DNA of 35,728 nucleotides from Polaromonas sp. YR568 (GTDB taxonomy: Bacteria; Pseudomonadota; Gammaproteobacteria; Burkholderiales; Burkholderiaceae_C), in assembly GCA_945878995.1 (NCBI GenBank), contig CAMCUN010000037.1, forward strand, positions 1-35,728. Direction: 5' to 3'. The notes beneath the pieces were generated by a model. It was not told where the DNA came from, searched no databases, and was given only the letters and a program-made list of their open reading frames with translations. The position numbers and the translations under genes are program-made. Positions 1-7,408 of the stretch are shown here, in pieces. Every line of letters starts with the position of its first letter. Positions within the stretch are counted from its first letter, which is position 1.

Positions 1-53
1 AGAAAGTTCATGGTGCGGTGAGATCAGAGGGAAGGGATGGCGCTTTACGGTGC

Positions 54-243
54 GATGGTGCCACGCGATGCCCCCACCCCGGCGCTCCCCCAGAGGGGGA
101 GGGAGGAATTCGGGGTCCGGGTTTTGCCCCCTCGCCCCTTTGGGGAGAGGGCTGGGGAGAGGGGCACGCGTGAGGCCATGATGGTGTAACGCGCTGTCCC
201 CACCCCGGCCCTCCCCCAGAGGGGAGGGAGGAAATCGGGGTCC
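54..243. repeat. GC-rich repeat block: 65-bp imperfect direct repeat in two copies with internal palindromes
   Basis: Two imperfect copies lie at 54-118 and 180-243, in the same orientation and about 126 bp apart. Both begin GATGGTG, run through CCCCACCCCGG and end GAGGGAGGAA...CGGGGTCC. Copy 1 contains a perfect hairpin at 85-101 (CTCCCCC, AGA loop, GGGGGAG) and copy 2 a one-base-shorter version. Between them, at about 127-164, sits a second GC-rich inverted repeat (CCCCTCGCCCC / GGGGAGAGGG followed by GGGGAGAGGGG). Short ORFs across this block are low-complexity and not believable. It lies just past the 3' end of the ChaN-like gene, so it may act as a transcript end or be a dispersed intergenic repeat family. 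Confidence 0.75.
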
Positions 244-273
244 TTGACTGGCCCATGCAGGGCCAGCACATGC

Positions 274-1230
274 TCACTGAGAGCCGGGCGGCGCCTTGCG
301 CTTGAACTGCTCGGCCAAACCCGCGCAGTAGTCCTTTTTGGGCGCGGCTGGGGTGGTCAGCACCTGGTCAAAGCGCTCGCCGGCCATGGCGCTGTTGCCT
401 GCTTGCAGGCGCAGTGACGCGACCTTGACGCCTGCAGGCAGGTGCACGGGCACGCCCAGTTGCCGGTCGGCATGCACGCTGCCGCTGATGAGCAGCACCA
501 CTTGGCCGGGTCGGGCCAGCGGCAGGGCGCTGGCAATGGTCTGCGCCATTTGCACATCGCGTGCAATTTGTATCCGCGTCATGGGCGCGATTTGGCTCTC
601 GGGCAGCAGTTGGCAGTGGCCTTCGCGGATCAAGGTCTGCTGCCGCGCCAGCGCCTGGGGTGGCAAGCGCAGGTCCAGCTCGGTCTGGCCCATGCTGGCC
701 CGCATGCGGGTCATGGGCAGGTTGCCGCCCAACACGGGCACGCCCGCGCGCACGGCCGCCATCACGGTCGGGCCGTAGGCTGGCCACGGCCAGGCGCGCG
801 GCTCCCACTGCAGGGCTTCTTGCGCCTGGGCCTCTGAGGCGGTGGCCGCCAGCCCTGCGGTGGAGCCGCCGTTGGTCATCTCCAGCACCAGCGCAGCAAG
901 CTGGCCGCGTGCGGCCAGGGTGCTCACGGCGCGCTGGTGAATGGCTTGGTGCTCGGGGGCGTCGTGTTGTTCACCCAGCATGAGCACTTGGGTGGGCAGC
1001 AACTGGGCCAGCGTGTGGTCCAGCGCATCTTGGCCATGTGATTGGCCGTGTATGGGGCCGTGGCTGCAGGCGCTCAAGACCAGCGCCGCCAACGCGGCCG
1101 TCACGGTCCGGCTCCCCTGTTTGATCGGTGCGCTCAGGGTCCACAGGCGTATGGGGCGATGGAGATGAGACAAATGGTGCGACAAAAGATGGTCCCAGGG
1201 GTGAGTTGAGCGTTGCAGTCTAGGCCGCAC
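274..1230 (-). CDS. ChaN-family lipoprotein (haem-binding uptake/Tiki-like fold)
   Basis: The protein has the ChaN-like pattern: a lipoprotein signal ending in LSAC (Cys55 of the longest frame), then an MLGEQHDAPEHQ motif near residue 82, and the usual region of alternating hydrophobic strands ending with VLLISGSVHADRQLG. Characterised ChaN (Campylobacter) is an outer-membrane lipoprotein that binds haem as a cofacial pair and is linked to iron uptake; that role here is inferred. The outer start is a GTG without a clear ribosome site and the first ~40 residues are His/Arg-rich and unconvincing. A GTG at 1104, preceded by AGGGGA, or a TTG nearer residue 20 may be the true start. It is last of three leftward genes, 46 bp after the DUF3567 gene. 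Confidence 0.72.
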   Translation of the reverse strand: MRPRLQRSTHPWDHLLSHHLSHLHRPIRLWTLSAPIKQGSRTVTAALAALVLSACSHGPIHGQSHGQDALDHTLAQLLPTQVLMLGEQHDAPEHQAIHQRAVSTLAARGQLAALVLEMTNGGSTAGLAATASEAQAQEALQWEPRAWPWPAYGPTVMAAVRAGVPVLGGNLPMTRMRASMGQTELDLRLPPQALARQQTLIREGHCQLLPESQIAPMTRIQIARDVQMAQTIASALPLARPGQVVLLISGSVHADRQLGVPVHLPAGVKVASLRLQAGNSAMAGERFDQVLTTPAAPKKDYCAGLAEQFKRKAPPGSQ

Positions 1231-1276
1231 GGGGTGTCATGTCATCTCAGAGACCGCACGCTTGGGTGACAACTGC

Positions 1277-1552
1277 TCAGTGCAGCAGCAGCGGCGTGTG
1301 CGCCAAGGCGGCGTAGCCTTCCAGGGTGGTTTCGACCTCCTCCTCGGTGGGGGCCTTGTCGCGCCAAAGGTTCAGCCGCGCCTGAAACATTTCGGCCCAG
1401 GAGCCGTCGAGGTAGACCTCGCGGCCGCTGCGCTTGTCCACAATTTCAAAGCCTTGGCGCTGCAACTGGGGCTGCGTGCTGGCCCCAGCGTCGGCGGGTG
1501 GGGGGGTCATCTGGACCACGGCAAAAGATTCTGAGTCGTAAAGCATGTGCAT
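1277..1552 (-). CDS. DUF3567 domain protein
   Basis: Small 91-residue acidic protein starting MHMLYDSESFAVVQ, with the core GFEIVDKRSGREVYLDGSWAE (about residues 34-54; quoted in part) typical of DUF3567, a family found mainly in Burkholderiales and without known function. The ATG at 1552 is chosen over an upstream start at 1579 because AAAAGG lies a suitable distance before it and because family members begin with MxMLYDS. No signal peptide or membrane segment is visible. It lies between the DUF3108 gene and the ChaN-like gene, all leftward, and could be co-transcribed. No function can be assigned. Confidence 0.75.
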   Translation of the reverse strand: MHMLYDSESFAVVQMTPPPADAGASTQPQLQRQGFEIVDKRSGREVYLDGSWAEMFQARLNLWRDKAPTEEEVETTLEGYAALAHTPLLLH

Positions 1553-1612
1553 GGTGGCCTTTTGAGAGTGACTAAGCATATGGCAGCGCTGCAGGCCAAA
1601 TTCAAGGGCCTG

Positions 1613-2938
1613 TCACCAAGCTTGAACCGAGGCCAAATTTTGGTCCAGCACATCGCCGTTGCCCTGGGTGATGCGCATTCGCACGGGGACAAAGTTCAGG
1701 CCAGGGGCAAACCAGATTTCTATGGTTTGGTCGTAAGCCCGCCTGGGCTCGCGCCTGAGGGCCACGGTGGCTTGCTCGCCATAGGGCAGAGACAAGGTGG
1801 GTGTGCCGGTCACGGTGAAGGTCCAGGTGTCGACCTCGCGCGTGCCGACGGTGGGCACACGCACTTGGGTGCCAGGCAAATAGCGCTCGGGATCGCCCGC
1901 CAGCATGCCGGCGAGCTGGAAGAACAGGCTCAGCCGGTCTTGCACCCCGGTTTGCCAAGGTGCCTCAGGCGCGTTGTTGCTGAAAACGATGCGGCCGCGC
2001 TCGGGCTGAAAGTGCGTGGCCTGCTCGCTGCGCGCTTTGTCTGAAAACCGCCTGGGCGCCACGCCTTGCAGGCCGAGCTCGCCCACACTGACGGACAGGC
2101 GGGGGGTCAAAATCAGCAGGCCGCTGATGAGCAGGCGGGCCTCGTAGCGCGTGCCCTCGTTGTGCCAGCTCAGCTGGGCCTTGGCCGAGTAGTTCAGGCC
2201 TCGGGACTGACCACTCAGCTCGTACTGCAAACGCACCGAGCCGGGCAATTGCAGCTTGGGTGTGTCAGGCGGCGGCGGTGCTTGCAAAGTGGCGGTCTGG
2301 TCCAGCGGGGCGGGTGCTTGTGCGGCTTCAGGTGGGGGGAGGTTGGCGGGCAAGGGCGGGGCTGGCTGGGGGCTGGGGCTGGGTGCGGCTTGCACTGTGG
2401 CGTCAGCTTCGATCTGTGCCTCGGTTTCGGCCTCGGCTTGCGGCGCTGCAGCTTGGACCGAGGGCGTTGGCTCTGCAGCCAGGGCCGAGGGCGCTGGCTC
2501 TGCCGCCTGGACCGAGGGCGCTGGCGCTGCCGCCTGGACCGAGGGCGCTGGCTCTGCCGCCTGGACCGAGGGCGCTGGTTCTACAGCCAGGGCGGGTGCT
2601 GGCGTCGCTGGAGGCGCTGGTGACACTGAGGGGCTGGAGTTGCTCGCTCGCTGGGGCGGCATGGGTGGAATCAAGCTCAGGCTGGTGCTTGCCACAGGCG
2701 CCGCAGCCTTCCGAGGCGCTGGATCAATGCGCCGGGTGCGCATGCTTGCGTTCGCGCCAGGGACAGGGGGTGCAGCAGATGGCGCACTGGAGGGCGCTGC
2801 CGCTTCCACGCTCATCGGCCGGCTGACGCTGCCCAGCAGCCACAGGTGAGCCAGCGTGACCCCGGCGGCCAGGCCCAAGGCCCACTTCAGCGGCAGGGCT
2901 GGGGGAGAAGACGGTTTAAGCTTGCGGTTAGAGCTCAC
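1613..2938 (-). CDS. DUF3108 domain protein with N-terminal membrane anchor and Pro/Ala-rich linker
   Basis: 441 residues from a GTG start. Residues about 17-37 form one hydrophobic segment following a Lys-rich start, giving a single-pass anchor with the rest in the periplasm. Residues ~45-225 are a Pro/Ala/Glu linker like those of TonB-type envelope-spanning proteins, including five 9-residue repeats. The C-terminal ~200 residues (from LQLPGSVRLQYELSGQSRG) are a DUF3108 domain, a beta-rich periplasmic module with features such as SDKARSEQATHFQPERGRIVFS and LSLFFQLAGML. The domain's function is unknown; an envelope-spanning role is inference from the linker. First gene of the leftward DUF3108-DUF3567-ChaN group, divergent from the FAH-family gene. 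Confidence 0.8.
   Translation of the reverse strand: MSSNRKLKPSSPPALPLKWALGLAAGVTLAHLWLLGSVSRPMSVEAAAPSSAPSAAPPVPGANASMRTRRIDPAPRKAAAPVASTSLSLIPPMPPQRASNSSPSVSPAPPATPAPALAVEPAPSVQAAEPAPSVQAAAPAPSVQAAEPAPSALAAEPTPSVQAAAPQAEAETEAQIEADATVQAAPSPSPQPAPPLPANLPPPEAAQAPAPLDQTATLQAPPPPDTPKLQLPGSVRLQYELSGQSRGLNYSAKAQLSWHNEGTRYEARLLISGLLILTPRLSVSVGELGLQGVAPRRFSDKARSEQATHFQPERGRIVFSNNAPEAPWQTGVQDRLSLFFQLAGMLAGDPERYLPGTQVRVPTVGTREVDTWTFTVTGTPTLSLPYGEQATVALRREPRRAYDQTIEIWFAPGLNFVPVRMRITQGNGDVLDQNLASVQAW
2447..2581 (-). repeat. Five tandem 27-bp in-frame repeats encoding EPAPSVQAA
   Basis: 135 bp encode five consecutive 9-residue units with consensus EPAPSVQAA; variants are APAPSVQAA, EPAPSALAA and EPTPSVQAA. 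The units are nearly identical in DNA, so copy number could change in whole codons by slippage without breaking the frame. They sit in the periplasmic linker of the DUF3108 protein and would lengthen or shorten its reach. Confidence 0.9.
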
Positions 2939-3006
2939 AGCGCAGGGCCCCCGAGGAACACTGAAGGACCCGAGCGCAGGTCAACAGCGACAACGCAGGA
3001 CAACAA

Positions 3007-4014
3007 ATGAAACTTGCCACTTACAAAGACGGGTCACGCGACGGCCAATTGGTGGCCGTTTCACGCGATCTGTCGACAGCCCATTATGCGACCGGCATCG
3101 CCCATACCTTGCAGCAGGTGCTGGACGACTGGAATTTTCTGGCGCCGCAATTGCAGGACCTCTCTCAAACCCTGAACCACGGCAAAGCGCGGCATGGTTT
3201 TCCTTTTGAGCCCGAGCGCTGCATGGCGCCCCTGCCGCGGGCTTGCCAATGGGCCGACGGCTCGGCCTACATCAACCATGTGGAGTTGGTCAGGCAAGCT
3301 CGGGGTGCGCAAGTGCCGGCCAGTTTTTACACCGATCCGCTGATGTACCAAGGCGCCAGCGACGACCTGCTGGGGCCTTGCGACGAGGTGCGCGTGCCCA
3401 GCGAGGACTTTGGCATCGACTTTGAGGCCGAGCTGGCCGTGGTCACGGCCGACGTGCCCATGGGCGCCAGCGCGGACGAGGCGCTCGAGGGCATTCGCCT
3501 GCTGATGCTGGCCAACGATGTCTCGCTCAGACACTTGATCCCGGACGAGCTGGCCAAGGGCTTTGGCTTTGTCCAGAGCAAGCCCGCCACGGCCTTCAGC
3601 CCGGTGGCCGTGAGCTTGGACGAGCTGGGTCCCGCCTGGCAGGGCGGGCGCTTGCACCTGACGCTCCACAGCAGCTGGAACGGCCGCAAGGTGGGCATGT
3701 GCGAGGCCGGCCCCGAGATGACTTTTCACTTTGGCCAGCTGATCGCCCACCTGTGTAAAACCCGGCGCGTGCGGGCCGGCTCCATCATCGGCTCGGGCAC
3801 GGTGAGCAACAAGGCCGTGCTTGAAGGAGACAAGCCGCACTGGCCCAAAGGCTACAGCTGCATCGCCGAAAAGCGCGCCATGGAAACCCTGCTCGACGGC
3901 CAGCCCTCGACCGACTTCATGAAGTTTGGCGACCGCATCCGCATTGACATGAAGGACGCCCACGGCCAGTCGCTGTGCGGCGCGATTGACCAGTGCGTGG
4001 TGCCTGCGCTTTAA
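3007..4014 (+). CDS. Fumarylacetoacetate hydrolase (FAH) family protein
   Basis: 335 residues. N-terminal small domain (MKLATYKDGSRDGQLVAVS...) followed by the FAH catalytic fold from about residue 100: FYTDPLMYQGASDD, the metal-ligand region DFGIDFEAELAVV (Asp/Glu cluster near residue 140), then LANDVSLRHLI, SKPATAFSPVAV and GSIIGSGTVSNKA. The family cleaves C-C bonds of 3,5-dioxo acids (tyrosine/homogentisate breakdown) or acts on related acylpyruvates. Substrate cannot be assigned because no hmgA or maiA lies nearby. The ATG at 3007 follows AGGA by a proper distance. The gene is divergent from the DUF3108 gene and converges on the marC remnant with only 25 bp between stops. Confidence 0.85.
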   Translation: MKLATYKDGSRDGQLVAVSRDLSTAHYATGIAHTLQQVLDDWNFLAPQLQDLSQTLNHGKARHGFPFEPERCMAPLPRACQWADGSAYINHVELVRQARGAQVPASFYTDPLMYQGASDDLLGPCDEVRVPSEDFGIDFEAELAVVTADVPMGASADEALEGIRLLMLANDVSLRHLIPDELAKGFGFVQSKPATAFSPVAVSLDELGPAWQGGRLHLTLHSSWNGRKVGMCEAGPEMTFHFGQLIAHLCKTRRVRAGSIIGSGTVSNKAVLEGDKPHWPKGYSCIAEKRAMETLLDGQPSTDFMKFGDRIRIDMKDAHGQSLCGAIDQCVVPAL

Positions 4015-4039
4015 GTCTGCGCTTTAAGCCAGCGCTTTT

Positions 4040-4610
4040 TCAGCCCGGCCAGCTCCGGGCCAGCGCCTTGAGCCCGCGGATCAGCGTTTCCACCGAGATG
4101 CTGTCCAAAATCAAGCCCATGAGCTTTTCAAAGGCGCTGACCACCCGCAGGCCCACCAAGCGCTGCAGCCGCTCGGCCGACAGCAGCACCAGCGCGCACC
4201 CCCCATGGTGACGCACAGCGCGCCTTTCCACTCCAGCAGCCGCACGGTGGCCAGGGCCGAGGGGCCAGCCAAGGCGGGGATGGCCAGCGGCACGATGAGC
4301 GGCTCGCCCGTGTACTCTGCCGCTGCCGTCTCGGACGGCGGAAAATCATGCGCAGCGCAATCAAAAACAGCACCAGCGCTCCGCCAATGAGCAGCGACAC
4401 CTCGGACAAGCCCAGCGCCGACAAAAAGCCTTGCCCCGCAAACATAAAGCCCAGCAGCACGGCAAAAGCAATCAAGACCTCGCGCACGATGACGCGCGCC
4501 CGCCTGGCCTGGGGCACGGCCTTTAGGGCGTTGGCGAACAGGGGAATGTTGACCAGCGGGTCTGTGATCAGCAGCAGCAAGATGGTGGCCGAGGCAAAGC
4601 TGTGCTCCAC
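4040..4610 (-). pseudogene. MarC-family integral membrane protein, disrupted by two frameshifts
   Basis: Joining three reading frames gives a 190-residue MarC-like protein. Frame 1 from the GTG at 4610 gives EHSFASATILLLLITDPLVN and the first helices through ALRMIF. Frame 2 continues PPSETAAAEYTGEP, LIVPLAIPALAGPSA and on to ALCVTMG. Frame 3 ends GCALVLLSAERLQRLVG...VETLIRGLKAL. The breaks fall near 4340 (TTTT on the coding strand, where TTTTT would keep frame) and at 4199-4204 (six G where seven would keep frame). Both are one-base losses in homopolymers, so either sequencing/assembly error or recent decay is possible. MarC proteins are six-helix membrane proteins of unclear transport role. 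It follows the VOC gene by 5 bp on the same strand. Confidence 0.8.
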
Positions 4611-4615
4611 GCGCT

Positions 4616-5029
4616 TTAGCTTTGGTACACCGTGTCCAGCGAGGCAAAGCCCTTGAGTTCAAGGGGGTTGCCAAAGGGGTCCAAGAAAAACATGGTCCAT
4701 TGCTCGCCCGGCTGCCCGGCAAAGCGCAGCTGGGGCGCCAGCACAAAGGCGGTGGCAGCCTGCTTCAAGCGCTCAGCCAGCACCTGCCAATCGGGCAGGG
4801 CCAGCACCAGGCCAAAGTGCGGCATGGGCACCAGCTGGTCGCCCACATGGCCGGTGAGCTCGGTCTTGAAGGGCTGACCCAGGTGCAGCGAGAGCTGGTG
4901 GCCAAAAAAATCAAAGTCCACCCAAGTGGCGGTGGAGCGGCCCTCTGTGCAGCCGAGCACGCCGCCGTAAAAGCGGCGCGCCTCATCGAGGTCGGTGACA
5001 TTGAAGGCAAAGTGGAACAGGCTTTTCAT
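4616..5029 (-). CDS. VOC-fold protein (glyoxalase/dioxygenase superfamily)
   Basis: 137 residues with the paired beta-alpha-beta-beta-beta modules of the vicinal-oxygen-chelate fold: MKSLFHFAFNVTDLDEARRF at the N-terminus (first metal-ligand position His6) and FFLDPFGNPLELKGF near the C-terminus (Glu ligand of the second module). The WVDFDFFGHQLSLHLG stretch resembles bacterial dioxygenase-like VOC proteins, but no specific reaction can be given. The ATG at 5029 is preferred to the upstream TTG at 5047 because the family begins M-x-x-L-F-H-F-A-F. Co-directional with the broken marC gene; divergent from phaM across a 151-bp gap. Confidence 0.82.
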   Translation of the reverse strand: MKSLFHFAFNVTDLDEARRFYGGVLGCTEGRSTATWVDFDFFGHQLSLHLGQPFKTELTGHVGDQLVPMPHFGLVLALPDWQVLAERLKQAATAFVLAPQLRFAGQPGEQWTMFFLDPFGNPLELKGFASLDTVYQS

Positions 5030-5180
5030 GGCGGTTAAGCTTATCAAAAGCTGCTCAATGAGCGCAAAAATTCATTCACCTGGCAAGCCCGCATTGCACA
5101 ATCGAGAAAAAGTCGGATCTTGCCCCTCATCGCTTGCACCGACCCCTGCCAAAGATGAGCCCAAAGGATAGGTAGCTTTC

Positions 5181-6059
5181 ATGAACGACAACAACCCCAT
5201 GTCCGCCTTTGGCGATTTCGGCAAATGGGTGCCGGGCTTTGAATTCCTTAAAGGCCTGACCCAGCCGGGCGGTGCTCCAGGCACCTCTGCCATGCCTTCT
5301 TTGGGCGGCTGGGTGGCGCCCACGCTCAACGTGGAAGACCTGGAGCAGCGCATCAAAGAGCTCAAGACCGTGCTGTTTTGGCTGGAGCAAAACGGCACGG
5401 CGCTCAAGGCCACCATCCAGGCCATGGAAGTGCAAAAGATGACGCTGGTCACCTTGAAAGGCATGAATGTGAGCATGCAAGAGATGGCCCAGGCTTTTTC
5501 CATTCCCACGCCAGAGGCTGCGCCCAAGCCTGCGCCATTTTCTGCACCGGCCCCCGAGGCCGCCTCGTCCCCCGCGCCCGGCTTTGCCGACTTGAGTCAG
5601 CCCAGGCCATCCAGCAAACCAGCCGCTCAGCCCGCCAGCCCCAGCCAGCCCGGTGACTCCCCGCAAGCCCCTGAGCCGCCCGCGCAAGCCGCAGCTGGCG
5701 GGGTGGACCCCTTGCAGTGGTGGGGCGCGCTGACCCAGCAGTTTCAAACAATTGCCAATGCGGCCATGAAGGAAGCAGCCGCCCGCACGCCCGAGATGCC
5801 CGCCATGAAGGCCTCGGCCGAGCAGGCCACTGACTTGTTCAGCCAAGCCATCAAGAGCAGCACCGAGGCCTGGAGCGAGGCGATCAAGCCCAGCCGGCCT
5901 GCCGCAGGCCAGCGCCAAGCCGCGCCCGCCCGAAAAGCGCCCGCTAAAAAGGCCGTGCCCGCCAAGAAGGCCGCGCAGAAATCAGCGCCCAAAGCAGTTG
6001 CAAAAGCCGCCCCCAAAACCAAACCTGCAGCCTCACCCGCTGCCAAGCGAGCCCGATGA
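5181..6059 (+). CDS. phaM: PhaM-type polyhydroxyalkanoate granule multifunctional regulator
   Basis: 292 residues. The N-terminal ~110 residues carry the PhaM signature: FGDFGKWVPGFEFLKGL, GGWVAPTLNVEDLEQRI, then a helical ELKTVLFWLEQNGTALKATI and AMEVQKMTLVTLKGM. A Pro/Ala-rich middle (~115-175) leads to a second helical part (WGALTQQFQTIANAAMK). The last ~55 residues are a Lys/Ala/Pro tail (KAPAKKAVPAKKAAQKSAPK) like histone H1. In Ralstonia/Cupriavidus, PhaM activates PHA synthase PhaC1 and binds DNA through such a tail, tethering granules to the nucleoid. Function here is inferred from that match. The gene overlaps the FIST gene by four bases (ATGA), indicating translational coupling. Confidence 0.8.
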   Translation: MNDNNPMSAFGDFGKWVPGFEFLKGLTQPGGAPGTSAMPSLGGWVAPTLNVEDLEQRIKELKTVLFWLEQNGTALKATIQAMEVQKMTLVTLKGMNVSMQEMAQAFSIPTPEAAPKPAPFSAPAPEAASSPAPGFADLSQPRPSSKPAAQPASPSQPGDSPQAPEPPAQAAAGGVDPLQWWGALTQQFQTIANAAMKEAAARTPEMPAMKASAEQATDLFSQAIKSSTEAWSEAIKPSRPAAGQRQAAPARKAPAKKAVPAKKAAQKSAPKAVAKAAPKTKPAASPAAKRAR

Positions 6060-7330
6060 AACTGTTCCCCTATGGCAACGCCACTCACCCCCAGTGGCCC
6101 ATGGCGGCGGCCTTGGTGCTGGCCCAGCTGCGCGCGCACATGGCGCTGCCCAGCTACGCCTCCTCGCCAGCCCTGGGCCTGCTCTACATCACCGACCATT
6201 ACGCGGCGCATGCGCAAGACATCTTGGACCACCTTGGTGCCGAACTACCTGAGGTGACGGACTGGAGCGGCACGGTGGGTGTGGGCGTGGCGTCCAACAA
6301 CGTGGAGTACTTTGACGAGCCGGCGCTGGCCGTCATGCTCTGCGACCTGCCGCAAGAGCACTACCGGGTGTTTTCCGGCGTGGCGCCTTTGGTGTCGGGC
6401 GAGGGTGGTTTCAGGGCACACACCGCGCTGGTGCATGCCGACCCGAACACCCCCGACCTGCCTGATTTGATAGATGAGCTGGCCGAGCGCACGGGCAGTG
6501 GCTACCTGTTTGGTGGCCTGGCCGCCAGCCGCACGGGTGTGGTGCAGTTTGCCCAAAGCAGCCGGGGCCACTTGCCTGGCCAGGGAGCGGCCAGCAGCGT
6601 GTTCACGGGCGGCATGAGCGGCGTTGCCTTTGGCGCGGAAGTGCCGCTGCTGTCTCGCGTGAGCCAAGGCTGCCAGCCGGTCTCACCCGAGCACGAGGTT
6701 ACGGCCTGCGAGGGCCATGTGGTCACCGAGCTGGACGGCGAGCCAGCGCTGGAGCTGATGCTCAAGGCCCTGAAGGTGTCGCTCAATCAGCCCGAGGCTG
6801 CACTGGCCAAAGTCAGGCGCACGCTGGTGGGTTTGCGCGAGCCGCAGCTGCCGCAAGACCAGGGCTTGCTGCACAGGCCTGGCCAGTTCGCGGCCGACAC
6901 CTGGGTGCGCCACATCATTGGCCTGGATCCCCATCGCCACGGCATTGCCATTGCCCAGGCGCCTGAGCGCGGCATGCGCTTGAGTTTTTGTGAGCGCCAT
7001 CCCACGGCCGCCCTGCGCGACCTGGTGCGCGTGTGCGCCGAAATCCGCGAGGAGCTTGAATCGGCCGAGTTGCCGCTGGAACTGGCCCAGGCCCTGCAGG
7101 CAGACGATGCCAACGCCGCACCGCACCCGGCCAGGCGGGTGGCAGGTGCCATTTACGTCAGCTGCTCAGGCCGGGGCGGGCCGCATTTTGGCGGCCCCAG
7201 TGCCGAGCTGCAAACCGTGCGCCGCGCCTTGGGCGACGTGCCGCTGGTGGGGTTTTTCGCCGCCGGCGAAATTGCCAGCCGGCATGTGTATGGCTACACG
7301 GGCGTGTTGACGGTGTTCACCACCGATTGA
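6056..7330 (+). CDS. FIST N- and C-terminal domain signal protein
   Basis: 424 residues with no transmembrane segment. Residues ~25-230 match the FIST N domain (LGLLYITDHYAAHAQDIL, VGVGVASNNVEYFDEPALAV, GYLFGGLAASRTGVVQF), and residues ~245-415 the FIST C domain, ending GAIYVSCSGRGGPHF and VPLVGFFAAGEIASRHVYG. FIST domains are proposed small-ligand sensors (amino acids suggested) often fused to kinases or cyclases; here the protein is stand-alone. The start codon overlaps the phaM stop (ATGA), so the two proteins are made together. The link to granule biology is inferred from that overlap only. Ends in a convergent gap holding a REP-like repeat. Confidence 0.85.
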   Translation: MKLFPYGNATHPQWPMAAALVLAQLRAHMALPSYASSPALGLLYITDHYAAHAQDILDHLGAELPEVTDWSGTVGVGVASNNVEYFDEPALAVMLCDLPQEHYRVFSGVAPLVSGEGGFRAHTALVHADPNTPDLPDLIDELAERTGSGYLFGGLAASRTGVVQFAQSSRGHLPGQGAASSVFTGGMSGVAFGAEVPLLSRVSQGCQPVSPEHEVTACEGHVVTELDGEPALELMLKALKVSLNQPEAALAKVRRTLVGLREPQLPQDQGLLHRPGQFAADTWVRHIIGLDPHRHGIAIAQAPERGMRLSFCERHPTAALRDLVRVCAEIREELESAELPLELAQALQADDANAAPHPARRVAGAIYVSCSGRGGPHFGGPSAELQTVRRALGDVPLVGFFAAGEIASRHVYGYTGVLTVFTTD

Positions 7331-7346
7331 GACCGCGGCTTACCCC

Positions 7347-7378
7347 TGTAGGAGCCAGCCTGCTGGCGATTTTTGGCG
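7347..7378 (+). repeat. REP-like palindromic repeat
   Basis: Starts TGTAGGAGCCAGCCTGCTGG and continues CGATTTTTGGCG. The first 24 bases are identical, in reverse complement, to 27108-27131. The core CCAGCCTGCTGG forms a short hairpin. It lies between the convergent FIST and glutamate-synthase-like genes. The pattern GTAGGAGCNNGCNTGCNNGCGAT resembles REP elements known from Pseudomonas and related bacteria. Confidence 0.8.
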
Positions 7379-7408
7379 TGAAGTGATGCCTGCTGCCCAG
7401 CCCTGCGT

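Noticed and set aside
2447..2581. Possible short CRISPR-like array
   Set aside because: The 27-bp units are contiguous and in frame with no spacers; it is a protein-coding tandem repeat.
4040..4610. Programmed ribosomal frameshifting in marC
   Set aside because: Two separate shifts would be needed, with no slippery heptamer or downstream structure seen; error or decay is simpler.
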